NCBI GenBank assembly: GCA_008638375.1
Contig: CM018035.1
Coordinates: forward strand, 36,822,824-36,886,823
DNA: 64,000 nucleotides
Direction of reading: 5' to 3'
Source of the DNA: Nyssa sinensis
Taxonomy: Eukaryota; Streptophyta; Magnoliopsida; Cornales; Nyssaceae
The position numbers were made by a program, and so were the translations under genes. Numbering within the stretch: the stretch's first letter is position 1; every line of letters starts with the position of its first letter. The notes beneath the pieces were generated by a model. The model saw nothing but the letters and a program-made list of their open reading frames with translations, had not been told where the DNA came from and did no database searches. Below, piece by piece: positions 48,042 to 58,268 of this stretch.

Positions 48042-51000
48042 TGTGATATCCCGACCCGGAATACGACACGATTACCGAGGCAAGTCGACTGAATAGCATA
48101 ACCTGAGCTGCCTTAAACTTTAAGTCACAATAATTATGGAACTGAACCTAATTTCAAAAGATAAATGTTTTGATTAGTAAAGCTAGTGTCGGGTGGTACC
48201 CGAGCAACTCGGAACCTTACCTCGAAAAGCGTGCATACATGCAACCCATGCATGCATACGTACGTACACATGCATAGTTCATGGAATATTAGTGTATGTG
48301 TACGTGATTAAAAATACCGTTATACGTATATATATGATTATAATGATATGTATAAAACATGTATTGTATAGGTATATATATATAATATAAATGTATTATG
48401 TATATAATGTATTATGTATATAAAATTAAATAAAGAAAGAAAAAAACAAAGGAAGCTTCCAATACAAAAATCAGTGGGTGTGTGCATCACTGTGTGTGTG
48501 TGTGTGCATCACTGTGTGTTTGTGTGTGTTTGGGAAACCCACCAACCGACCTTGATAAAGGTGGTGGGTGTGTGAAGGTAATATAGGTATATGTGTATAT
48601 TGGAGGGTACGTGGATGGCTACAGGTGAGGGGGCAGTTCTCTGCAGTTAAGGATGACTGCAAGAGAGAGAGAGAGAGAGAGAGAGATAAGGTAGAGAGAG
48701 AAGAGGCGGTGGGTCTTTGTATATGTGTATATATGCACGGGTTTGAGTGATGAGAGGTTAGAAAAGAAAAGGGAGAGTTAGGAACTGAAGGAGAGAAGAA
48801 GAAAGAAATATTGAAGCAGAAACAGAGAGGATTGGGAAGGTCATAGGGAGCTGAAATCCGAAACCCAGGTATGTACATCAAGTTCTGTTTTTGAGATTTT
48901 AAGCATGTATATTTGATCTAAATTCAGGGTCTTAATAAGCATGCTTCTAGCTTTTAAATGCAAGAAAAATGATAGAAAAAGGTTTAGAAACCATGGAGAT
49001 ATTCCAAGTTGCAGGTTTCATGGATAATTTCGGGTTCCATGAATTCATGCTTAAAACTTTGATGTTTGTTTATGAAAATAATCCTTAGAGGTGCAGGAAA
49101 CCATTTAATATGGATTAGGGTCAAAACAGTGTACAAATAGTCACGAAATAGGAAGGATATGGGTCACCGGAAAATCGGCCGGAGATACTTAGGCTCTATT
49201 TCGTGAAGTTATGAAGGGATTTAAAGGAAATGGAAAATGGATTTGAAATCCTTAGGAGAAAGGGAAGAGAATGACATTTAAAAAGGGTTGAAATCTCACC
49301 GGAAAGTGAGTCACCGTCGCCGGAGAAGGTGACTGTACACGCCGGAACCCTACCGGAGACGTGGGGAAGACGATCGGGAAAGCGTGGGGCTACCGGGTTA
49401 AAAGAAACGGGTCTGGGTTGAATTGGGTCGGTACCCGACCGGACATAAACGGTTAACCGAAGCTGTGTCGTTTTGAGTCTTTAATTTAAAAGGGTTTGGG
49501 GTTGTTTGGTTGTGAAGATAAGAAATGGGAATTGGGATTGGGTTAACCGAACCCTGGATAGGGATAGGAAATTAGGTTATTGGAATCCGGTTTTTCAAAT
49601 GAAGTGAACCGTTTGGTTCAGGGCAAGGGTGGACCGGTTTAGGGTTTTTAGGTCTGAACCCACTGGTTCAGACCGCAGCTTTTAGTAATTGTGAACCGGC
49701 CCCAAATAGTTTGGAAAATTACACTGTTGCCCAAGTATAAAAAATTAATTAAATATTAATTTTACAATAATGCCCCTATTCCAAAAAGAGGTCAAACGAA
49801 GTCCAAAAGACACAAATGAATAGTCAAAACCTATTATCTCGGACGTTCTAAGTCCAATGGTGGGGTCCGTTTTATGAGACGGAACCCCGAAGGATAAAAT
49901 ACCGTAAAAGTGCAAAATGACTATTTTGCCCTTTTTAGTACAAAAGTCCAAATGGAATTCCGCGAAAGCCTAAACCGACTTTCTTCGGCGTTCCGGACAC
50001 AATGGTAAAGTCTAAAATAGTATTTGAAATACTTATGATAGAAAGGTATAAAATTTGATGAATAGCATTTATTCTGAAACGTACTCACTGATATATAGGG
50101 AACTCGAAAGGCAAGGGTACCTTCACGGATTTCTGAGTTAGAATCACGATAGAGGTAAGTGGATCACTTTCTCTTCCATGTGGTGTTTCTAAAGCCAAGT
50201 TTATTCTCTTTACTGCCAAATTTGTACTCCTGAAAGTACTTCATGTTATTGCTATCCACAGTACGATATTGTTCTATCTTGTGGACATTGATTGACTATT
50301 GTACTATTGTTATTGAAATGAACCCTGCCTTGAAAGGCTTACTGTTATGCTTTACTGTATATATGATATTCCATTTTCATACTCCTTATGGAATCACAAA
50401 TGATCATGCTATGTTTATAAATGCTGGAATTGTGCTCAGTCACAATATCCATCCGATGCTTCTGTGACGAATTAGTCCGTGAACGGACATGTGGCAAAAG
50501 ATGTGAGTTTAACTGAGAGGTATGCCGGGCCTCGAATTACGCAGAGGGGTTGCCATTCCCTAATACAGATTATAAGCATCTCCATTGGATTATTGTTATG
50601 GAAATATTGTTGAATGGTTACTGTTCCTTATGGACTACTGTACCTTATGGATTACTGTTTCTTATGGACTACTGTTTCTTATGGATTACCTTACATTGTT
50701 CATTGGTTTGATTGTAAATGATTTATTGTGGCAGTATTCTCATTGTGACAGGTTATTGTTGAGAAAACTCTTATCACTGCTTATTCATTACTTCTGACTG
50801 TATATTGTGCCCCACTACTTATTGGCCATCATGGCAACTGTTCTCATTGGCTATCACAGCATCTCCTTTCTTATGATTGGCTATCATATTTTATTCATGG
50901 ATTCACGTTCTTTATAATCATCGATACCAGTGTCGGAGATCTGGTTTACTTGCTGAGCTTCATAGCTCATTCCACCCCACTTACCCCCATTTCAGGTGAT

Positions 51001-51355
51001 GACGCTGCGAGACCCCAGTAGGAGTCTGAGAGCGTAGGGGGACATTTTGAAGTACTGATCAGTCTATGTTAGTTCTCCCATGTATTCACCACCCCCGGGT
51101 GCTGGTTACGGATTAGTTCTCATTTTGTATTTTGTAGAACTATGTCATGTATTAATAAGACTTCCGCTGTTTAATGTATTTAAAAAGACTTCCGCTGGAT
51201 TACTGTAACTGATAAATGACTTCCGCTGTTTATTGTTTTAAATTTTTAGTACATTGCATATTAGTACTATGATACAGGAACGGAAAAAGTAGGGACGGCC
51301 TTCGGGTCGGCCCCGCGACACGAGATCCGCATAGGGTGGGTTTCGGGTCGTGACA
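48042..51355 (+). mobile_element. E4, solo giant LTR (GL-A, 3.2-kb subfamily)
   Basis: 3314 bp, TGTGATATCCCGACCC...GGGTTTCGGGTCGTGACA, TSD atata (48037-48041 and 51356-51360), inserted in the TA-rich tail of LR1. It is closely related to E6 over its whole length. It holds GT-rich and (GA)n leader tracts (48480-48686), donor-like ccag|gtatgt (about 48869), subrepeats (49800-50050) and the exon cassette. No coding domain. Confidence 0.9.
50099..50154 (+). other. Exon-like cassette of E4
   Basis: 56 nt between actgatatatag (ending 50098) and atagag|gtaagt (GT at 50155). Near-identical to the E6 cassette on the other strand. Confidence 0.45.
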
Positions 51356-51612
51356 ATATATATATATATATACTGTATATAAATATATTTATTCATATAC
51401 ACGTATTTCTGTACAGTCGAATTTCCTGTAGGGGCGTCCCTTGTGTATTCAGAATTGTTTGTAAATTGCATCATACGTTTGACACCATTGTCTGTTTTCA
51501 AAATTGTACATCTATCTTATTACAGTACGCATTTAGATTACAAGTCGGTTTCATACCGGTTGATCTAGTCTACCTCGGGTCTAGTGTTGTATTTCAAGTT
51601 GAAATGTTACAC

Positions 51613-52074
51613 TTGTCGTAATGCATCCCTAACAATTGTTGGAAAGCACTTATCATGGAAAACGGCAATAAAAACTTCTCATTCCACCACCATGAAAGGT
51701 CTAACTACCTTCCACTAGTCTAGGGCCTTGCCTACAACTAGAATTATGGCAAAGTCGATCCAAAGATCGTTCTTCTCAATCCAAACCATATCAAAAAGTC
51801 TACTAACATGCCGCAACCAATAACTTGCCGCAAGTGGATTAGGCTCTTCTCAAAACTTATGAGGGTTGAGCCTCTAAAACTCCCTCATGACCGTAGTGGC
51901 CCTACTTTCCATTACTTGAGGCTATGACTATGCCTCATTCCTATTGGCTTGCTCCATCACACCTCTCGCAATCTCTGCCCCATCCATATGAACATTAGGG
52001 ACTATAGGAGGCTCAGAGACTTGTGTTCTTCCCTTACCCTGACCTCGACCTCAACCTCAACCTCTAGGCGGCAT
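51613..52074 (-). pseudogene. gag: CHR-0 gag, N-terminal part
   Basis: Minus strand. It opens at ATG 52074 with MPPRG followed by Gly/Arg-rich codons (two turned to stops), the usual chromovirus gag start. Further on: EFxRLNPHKF, NPLAASYWLRHVSRLFDMVW, FAIILVVGKALD, then EVFIAVFHDKCFPTIVRDAL up to the LR1 TSD. It continues without loss at 20403. Several nonsense codons make it a pseudogene. Confidence 0.85.
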
Positions 52075-52432
52075 CTTATATAGATAGAATAAGAACAAGG
52101 ATAAATATTCAATATTTTTCCCATACTTAGTTATATTGCTGAATGTTGTGCCCCATGATGCATCAAATAGCCCAATGCACATTAGATCAAGCATATATAA
52201 ATATCTAGAAAATTTGACATTACATCATCCATTCAAGTCAATACACATACTAACACTTAAATAGTTTACAATGATTTTTAAATCACTAACTAACAAGACA
52301 ATCAAATATAGTCACATCAAATATATGCAATGTACTTAACATTTCAAACAATCCTAAATATTCATCACAAGGTTCAAGCAACTAGTCTTTTGTTTTTTTT
52401 TTTTAGGTATTCTAGTGTTGCCCTATCCTATC
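52075..52432 (-). other. CHR-0 leader with decayed PBS
   Basis: AT-rich 358 bp between the gag ATG and the E8 terminus, with a T12-type run at 52391-52404 and no ORF. Next to the LTR, ctagtgttgccctatccta (52412-52430) resembles the E11 PBS complement (ctagtgctctgatacca) with changes. It could be a mutated tRNA-iMet PBS, which would make E8 the 5' LTR of CHR-0. Confidence 0.5.
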
Positions 52433-54572
52433 TGTCACATCCCGAACCCCACCCTACGCGGATGTCGAGGACGTGATGCCAGTTAGCCGCCTTGCCAGTT
52501 TGCCGACCGACAATGCGACCAACCAAAGGCAAATTTCTGAACTTACCGATGAATTGCATTCCAAATGTAAGGTCAGAGCAGCGGAATTTCAAACTTTTTA
52601 TCTCGGGAATGCAACTCCTTTATAATTACCATAGTGATATGTACCACAGAGAAAGTCTAAAGCCAGATAGTTAATAACTCTAACCATAGAGCACGTTTAT
52701 AATCAGACATATAACACAGAGCATACTAATTTCTCTAGAGTACCATTACCATGAGCCATGTCCCAATACATCTAATGCATATCAATGAAGTCAATCGTAT
52801 CATGTCACTCACCTGAATAACCAGATTCAATCCACAAGAGTCCAAGTCTCCACAAATCAGTGCCATCAGATCCTTTACTTGGAATGCCACTCGACCTATC
52901 CATGTCATATCATAGTGCCTTCTAATCCAATAGAGATAAGTCCTGAAAAATGTTAGGATAATGGGGTGAGCTTTAACAAGCCCAGTGAGTAACAGAGGTT
53001 CCCTGTCATGGGTTTCAAAACCAGTTCTTGCTTATAAAGCACATGGATAGTTCAATCACTTTAGAATAACAGTTTTTATAAATCCATTTTAAATGCAGTT
53101 TGAGTAGAATTAAACAGAACTGAACTAAATAGAACAAACAGATCAGAACAGAACAGAACATACCAAATCAGAATAGAACAGAACATAATAGATCATAACA
53201 AAACATAACCGAACAGAATGGAGGAGAACATGACAAATCAGAACAGGACAGTAAATGATGCCAATATATCAATCAAAGGCATAGGCATATCATCAATGAA
53301 ACTGAACAGAACAGAATTGAGCGGAACAGAATAGAACAAAACAGAACATAATGCCAATTAGGCACATAATCAAGTATATTCGAGCTTCCCCAACTACCCA
53401 TCGCGGACTACTCGTGGGGCCTCTACCCTCTGGGTACCACTCTGGCACATAATCATGAAATGGATGCTCAAATGCTACTTAAGTAGAATAATGCAGCTCA
53501 AACGGATTAGACCAGAATAAAATAGATCAAACAGATCAAAATAGAGTAGATCCAAAACAGAACGTATCAGAACAGAACTGAGTACCAATCAAACAACGGC
53601 ATATCACCAAATGTATATGAACCTTCCCTAGCTACCCATAAGCAGACCACTCGTGGGGCCTCTACCCTCTAGGGTCAAATCAGAGCAGAACAGTATGTCA
53701 ATCAGAAGTATAGGAAAATAAATCAAAGAACAAAATAGAACAGTATTGAGCGGAACAGAACAAAACAGAACAAGATGCCAATTGGGCACCTAATTAAGTA
53801 TATTCGAGCTTCCCCAACTGCCCATCGCGGACTACTCGTGGGGCCTCTACCCTCTGGGTGCCGCTTTGGCCTACTTATGCCATACCGCTCAAAACTAAAG
53901 TGGGCCCAAGAGTAAGACACAACATAACGAAACAGAATCTGAACAGATCATATAACAGAATAGAACAGACCCGAACAGAACAGAAGAGCAAGACAGAATA
54001 AAATCATGCCATGTGTAATGCAGTACAAAGAGTATGCATTTAAATAGTACAGTATAGGAAACAGTACAATGTATGAAGATACAATATCTAGATAGTATAA
54101 CTTATACACCAAGTCAGAAGTTTCAAGTTACTCACAAACTGATCACTTATCTCCTTGTACAGATAATCTGATAACCTCCAGGTATGTTAGGCATCTCCAT
54201 GTATAACCTGAATAATCATCATTAATCACAGACAAATCAGAATTCATCCATTCACGTCTTATTCATAATCTTAGGCATCTATCGGATTACCTAAGGTAAC
54301 CTAATAGCCTATCGCCCTTTCATTGGGTTTCATCCAAGGCTATTTCATTCTTTAATTAGGCTTAGTAGTTATTAAGATTATAATCTAAGTCATTTAGACT
54401 TCAATCGTTATCAGTTAAGTATTTATTTAACCTTAAGGCAAAATGGTAATTTTACCATTCTTGTCCCGGACCCTATCGTGGTCCTCAGAATTGTTCACAT
54501 ATCTTAAATATAAATTTCTAAGTCTTTTGGACTCAAATCGTTATCAGTTAAGTACTTATTTAACTTTAGGGG
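52433..54572 (-). mobile_element. E8, giant LTR (GL-B), probable 5' LTR of CHR-0, truncated by Tat-2
   Basis: Starts tgtcacatcccgaacccc, matching the E7 terminus (minus strand ...GGGATGTGACA), and follows the E7/E0 layout: cagaac-type array (53100-53800), GTGAGTAAC motif (about 54130), subrepeats from about 54420. Tat-2 interrupts it at 54573. The rest should resume after Tat-2, beyond the window. It lies directly upstream of the CHR-0 leader, as a 5' LTR would. Confidence 0.75.
53385..53900 (-). repeat. Triplicated block in E8
   Basis: A block containing cgtggggcctctaccctctg occurs at about 53414, 53653 and 53838, each with flanking 'cccaactgcccatcgcggac' and gaacag-rich sequence. E0 has it once (about 434). 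Confidence 0.8.
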
Positions 54573-54742
54573 TGATATACCACAGACAGACACACCAGTC
54601 ACCTTGAGACACGTGTGCTTACAGAGCTGATATTCTCGATCATACTGAGCAGCCATAAGCCTTCAGGGCATCCTCATATATATACGTCATACAGAGCTGA
54701 TATTCTCGATCATACAGAGCAGCCATAAGCCTTCAGGGCATC

Positions 54743-54799
<57 letters not shown>

Positions 54800-55297
54800 T
54801 ACAGAACCGATAAACTCGGTCATACAGTGCAGGCGGAGCCTCCAAGGCATTCTCATCCGCATATCTTCCAGACCTTATGCTCTGGGCAATATTCATTCAA
54901 CATCTCATATGGTTCCGACCTTATGGCTTCCTTAAAAACTGCCAAGCAGAGAATAAAGAAACAGCCTTCAACACGGAAACTACTATCTATGATTATCTCT
55001 ATCTACGACACAACACTTCACAAGGTAACTGCAATCTCCGATGATCGAATCCCTATATTCATGGCATCGAATCCTAATCAACTTAGGAAGGCCACAACCT
55101 ATAAATTAAACCCTAAAGGTATGCTTTATTCTTATGCTCATTCTTTGGCTTTCAATACAGTCTTTCAATTCTTTTTTCTTACTTAAGCATCGGAGCGGCT
55201 ATCGCCAGAGCCAATCTGGTGGTCCTCTGATCATCTTCCTGAGTGTGCTACAGGTCACGGAGCCCATACTTATTGCGAGTTGAAAAGTGCAGCATCA
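54573..55297 (+). repeat. Tat-2 5' LTR with its own U3
   Basis: 725 bp, TGATATACCA...GCAGCATCA. The right part (from about 54935) matches the Tat-1 LTR. The left ~350 bp do not, beyond the first ten bases. It has a ~70-bp repeat (acagagctgatattctcgat) at 54620, 54690 and, diverged, 54799, and a (TA)n expansion at about 54745-54797. TATAAA is at 55100-55105. Confidence 0.9.
55100..55105 (+). promoter_or_regulatory. TATA box of the Tat-2 5' LTR
   Basis: TATAAA in acaacctataaattaaaccc, the same position relative to the LTR end as in Tat-1. Confidence 0.7.
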
Positions 55298-55298
55298 G

Positions 55299-55316
55299 TT
55301 TGGCGCCATCTGTGGG
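55299..55316 (+). other. Tat-2 primer binding site
   Basis: TTTGGCGCCATCTGTGGG, one base different from Tat-1, 1 bp after the LTR end. Confidence 0.8.
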
Positions 55317-55374
55317 AACGACTAATCTCCAAGTGCTCTATTCATAAACTCATCTCTTTTCTCACCGGAAAACT

Positions 55375-57104
55375 ATGGCCCCAAATCTCTGACCACGACA
55401 GAATACTCAAGTTCCGCAAAGCTCTCAGTATCAGCCGCCCGCTCCACGAGCAAGGGGGCCAACAGTTAATCCCATGCGACAAGAGATCGAATCGATCAAA
55501 CGACACAATGAACTGGTGCAGGAATAGTTGCTTGCCATCACTAGAACGCTGGCAATGCTCACACAGAATCAAGGGATGAACCCTCCTAACCCACCGGTCA
55601 AGAACTTCATGAACAGACTCCAAATAACCAGCCCGGGCACCCCTAGGGTGTTGCCCACGTTGGCAGAGATCCACAACCGTCAGCAGCTCCAGGCTGGGGA
55701 ACATCAGCCTTCGTTCTTGACGTCCATTACCAAAGCACTACTTGAGCCCCAACTCCAAGGGCCTTGGGAGCACATCCGGCACCACAGGAGCCCCATCCCC
55801 ATGCAGCACCAATCCCTCTAGTTCGGAACCCTTCTCCGTCCAAAGGGCATACTCAACCCTACTACCCTGAAGCCGAGGCTGTCAGGCAGGGTTCGCAAGA
55901 TGTCAGACTCAGAGACTCGCAGAGGGTAGAGGAAATTACCGAGTCTATGGACCGCACAATTACCTTGAGAGGACCTCAGAACCCTCCAGAGCAAGACGAG
56001 TTGGCCAGGCTGCTCGGAAGACTGGCCACCCCATTCACTCAGGCCATTATGTTAGAAGAAAGGCCCAGAAAGTTCATGGTGCCAAAGTTCACCCTGTACG
56101 ACGGGTCTGGAGATCCAGGAGATCATCTCTCGCACTACCAGCATACTATGGCCCTCCACGGGGCCTCTGATGCTTTTATGTGCCAAACTTTCATCACCAG
56201 CTTGAAGGGAACTGCTCTGAAGTGGTTCCACAACCTCCCTCCGAACTCAATTACCAGCTTCTATGAGCTCGGTAGACAATTCTTGGACAGGTTTATGACC
56301 AGTAGAAGGCTCAGAAGGGGACCAGAGTTCCTGTTAAATGTCAAGCAGACTAAGAAGGAGTCCCTCAGAGCCTACATTGCGTGCTTCAATGCCGAACTCA
56401 TGGAGATCACTGACTGCAGCCCAAAGTTCCTTGTAGCAGCCCTAACTGCTGGGCTTGCCCAAGGTGGTTTCAGAGACTCCTTAACAAAGAGCCCCCCAGC
56501 CGACATGGCGGCATTAATGGATCGGGCCAGAAAGTACATCAACCTGGAAGAAGCCAACCGCACATCCCAAAAGGGCAAAGACCAGACCCAGAGGGATAAT
56601 CCAAAGAGGGAGGATCACAAGAAGGAGGACCACAGAAGAGACTCCAACAAAAAGAGGGCCAGGAGCCCAGAGAAGAGAACAGCACCCAGAGCTGTGTACA
56701 ATTCCGGACCAAGGGAGTTCACCAACTTCATTCCTTTAAACACTACACCGAACCAGGTACTCCAGCAGATTCGAGATCGGGAAAACCTGAGGTGGCCGGA
56801 ACCAATCAAAGGAGATCCCAGTCTTCGGGACCAAAGTAAGTATTGTAATTTCCATAAAGATCATGGACATACAACTAACACATGCAGGACCCTTTGATAT
56901 GAGATAGAGCAGCTCATAAAGAAGGGACGTCTTCGGGGGTTCGTCAAGCTAGACGGAAGGCAGAACCCCCAAGAAGACAAGCCTCAACAATGGCCAGACC
57001 AGAGGCCCGAGCAGAGGCAGGAGCAGAGGGAAGGACGAAACGAGCCTCAGAGGCAGAACAACCATGTCATCTACATCCTCCATGCTGACTCCCCTATCAC
57101 AGGA
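55375..57104 (+). pseudogene. gag: Tat-2 gag
   Basis: Starts ATG 55375 (MAPNL, then a stop where Tat-1 has Arg). A ~44-bp deletion near 55600 shifts the frame. From 55764 to 56897 the gag is open and uninterrupted through RKFMVPKFTLYDGSGD, LKGTALKWFHNLPPNS, YELGRQFLDRF, the basic nucleocapsid and the CNFHKDHGHTTNTC zinc-knuckle-like motif. A TGA at 56895-56897 stands where Tat-1 has Arg. The frame then continues through QNPQEDKPQQ to the protease. This copy shows what the Tat-1 gag looked like before E1 inserted. Confidence 0.93.
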
Positions 57105-57698
57105 ATGTCCAACAGGGCAAGAAAGAGATATGCTCGGGAGGCCAGAGCTGCCCCGAACGTATTACAGATCTCCAATGTAGAAAAGAGGCTCAAGCCAGCA
57201 CCGGAGATCCAATTCACTGAACAAGATCTAGCAGGGGTACACTGCCCTCACAGTGATGCCCTTGTTATCACTCTCAAAATTGCCAACTTCGAGATCAGGA
57301 GAGTCCTGGTCGATATTGGCAGCTCCGTCAACATACTGTTCTATGAGCCACTTAAACAGATGGGGATGGATCATGACAACGTCAAGCCCACTACTGCCGT
57401 GATGGCAGCTTTTGATGGCAATCTCAGCACCCCATTGGGGAGAGTCGACCTTCCTACCACTGTAGGTGAGGGTGAAGGGCAGAAGACCACCATCTCGGAG
57501 TACATGGTGTTGAACATGAAATCTCCCTACAATGTCATAATCGGGAGACCCTGGTTGCACCAAATAGGGGCAGTCACCTCGACCCTCCATCAGTGTCTGA
57601 AATACTTCCACAACCAGAACGTTCACTCTGTCAGAGGGTGTCAGCCAACCTCCCGATAGTGCCATGCTATTGCCCTTAAGGAGAAGGCTCCTAAATAG
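57105..57698 (+). pseudogene. pro: Tat-2 protease region
   Basis: Colinear with 9303-9896. The active site reads VLVDIGSSVNILFY: the Thr of DTG is Ile (57315-57317), which should reduce or abolish activity. NVIIGRPWLHQIGA is kept. A private TAG lies at 57657 (GAG in Tat-1), and the TAG at 57696-57698 is shared with Tat-1. Confidence 0.9.
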
Positions 57699-58268
57699 CA
57701 ATTACAGTACACTCGGGACTGTGCAGATCTAGTTCTCACCCACATTCCTGAGGTGGAAGTTTGCCCATCCAGCATTGAAGAACCCCTGAGATCAAGGGGA
57801 CGCGACAGCCGAGCCAAACCTGTTGGCGAGCCCGTCAAAGTATTGGTCAGTTCAGAAGCAGAGGGGCGTTATTTGTATATCGGCCCAGATCTAACGCACA
57901 CCGAGCAGGAAAATATAGTCAGGTTTCTGAAAAACAACCTCTCTATATTTGCTTAGGAAACCAGGGACATGGAGGGTATAGACCCTAGCCTCATAACTCA
58001 CAAGCTGATGGTCGATCCAGATCATCCACTAGTCAGACAGAAGAGAAGACCGATTGCTCCTGAACGACATCGGATTATAAATGAAGAAGTCCAGAGGCTG
58101 CTTGAAGCCAAGATGATACGAGAAGTGTTCTATCTTGAGTGGCTAGCCAACACTGTGCTTGTCAAGAAGAAAAACGGCAAGTGGAGAGTCTGCGTTGATT
58201 ATACAGACCTCAACAAGGCATGCCCCAAGGACAGCTTTCCACTGCCAAGGATAGACCAACTGGTTGAC
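57699..58268 (+). pseudogene. pol: Tat-2 PR-RT linker and RT N-terminus
   Basis: Linker with GEPVKVLVSSEAEGRYLYIG and NNLSIFA, then the shared TAG at 57954-57956. RT follows from about 57969 (MEGIDPSLITHKLMVDPDHP) through VLVKKKNGKWRVCVDYTDLN and PLPRIDQLVD, where E2 cuts it at the TSD ttgac. Confidence 0.92.

Larger units (their letters stand above)
20404..51612 (-). mobile_element. LR1, gag-only giant-LTR chromovirus-like retrotransposon
   Basis: Minus-strand element inserted in the CHR-0 gag, TSD cttgt at 20399-20403 and 51613-51617. The CHR-0 gag reads across once it is removed. LTR ends are TGTAACATT.../...TTGTGGCA in minus orientation. After the nested insertions are subtracted the LTRs are about 3.6 kb (left, chimeric) and 2.9 kb (right). 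The internal region is only 27943-29466 (1524 bp), with an iMet PBS, one gag and a PPT but no protease, RT, RNase H or integrase. The first ~160 bp of the two LTRs differ at about 16 sites, so the insertion is older than Tat-1. It resembles the TR-GAG class of non-autonomous elements, with unusually long LTRs. Confidence 0.9.
29467..51612 (-). repeat. LR1 right LTR (5' LTR), interrupted by E6, E3 and E4
   Basis: LTR pieces are 29467-29893, 42569-44654, 47903-48041 and 51361-51612, together about 2.9 kb. The ends are tgccacaaccc (29467) and aatgttaca (51612). A putative mini-exon donor (GTAAGT, minus) lies near 43490. The piece at 42600-43310 matches 20830-21130 plus 25047-25470 of the left LTR. 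The TA-rich tail took two solo LTRs (E3, E4) 3.4 kb apart. Confidence 0.87.
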
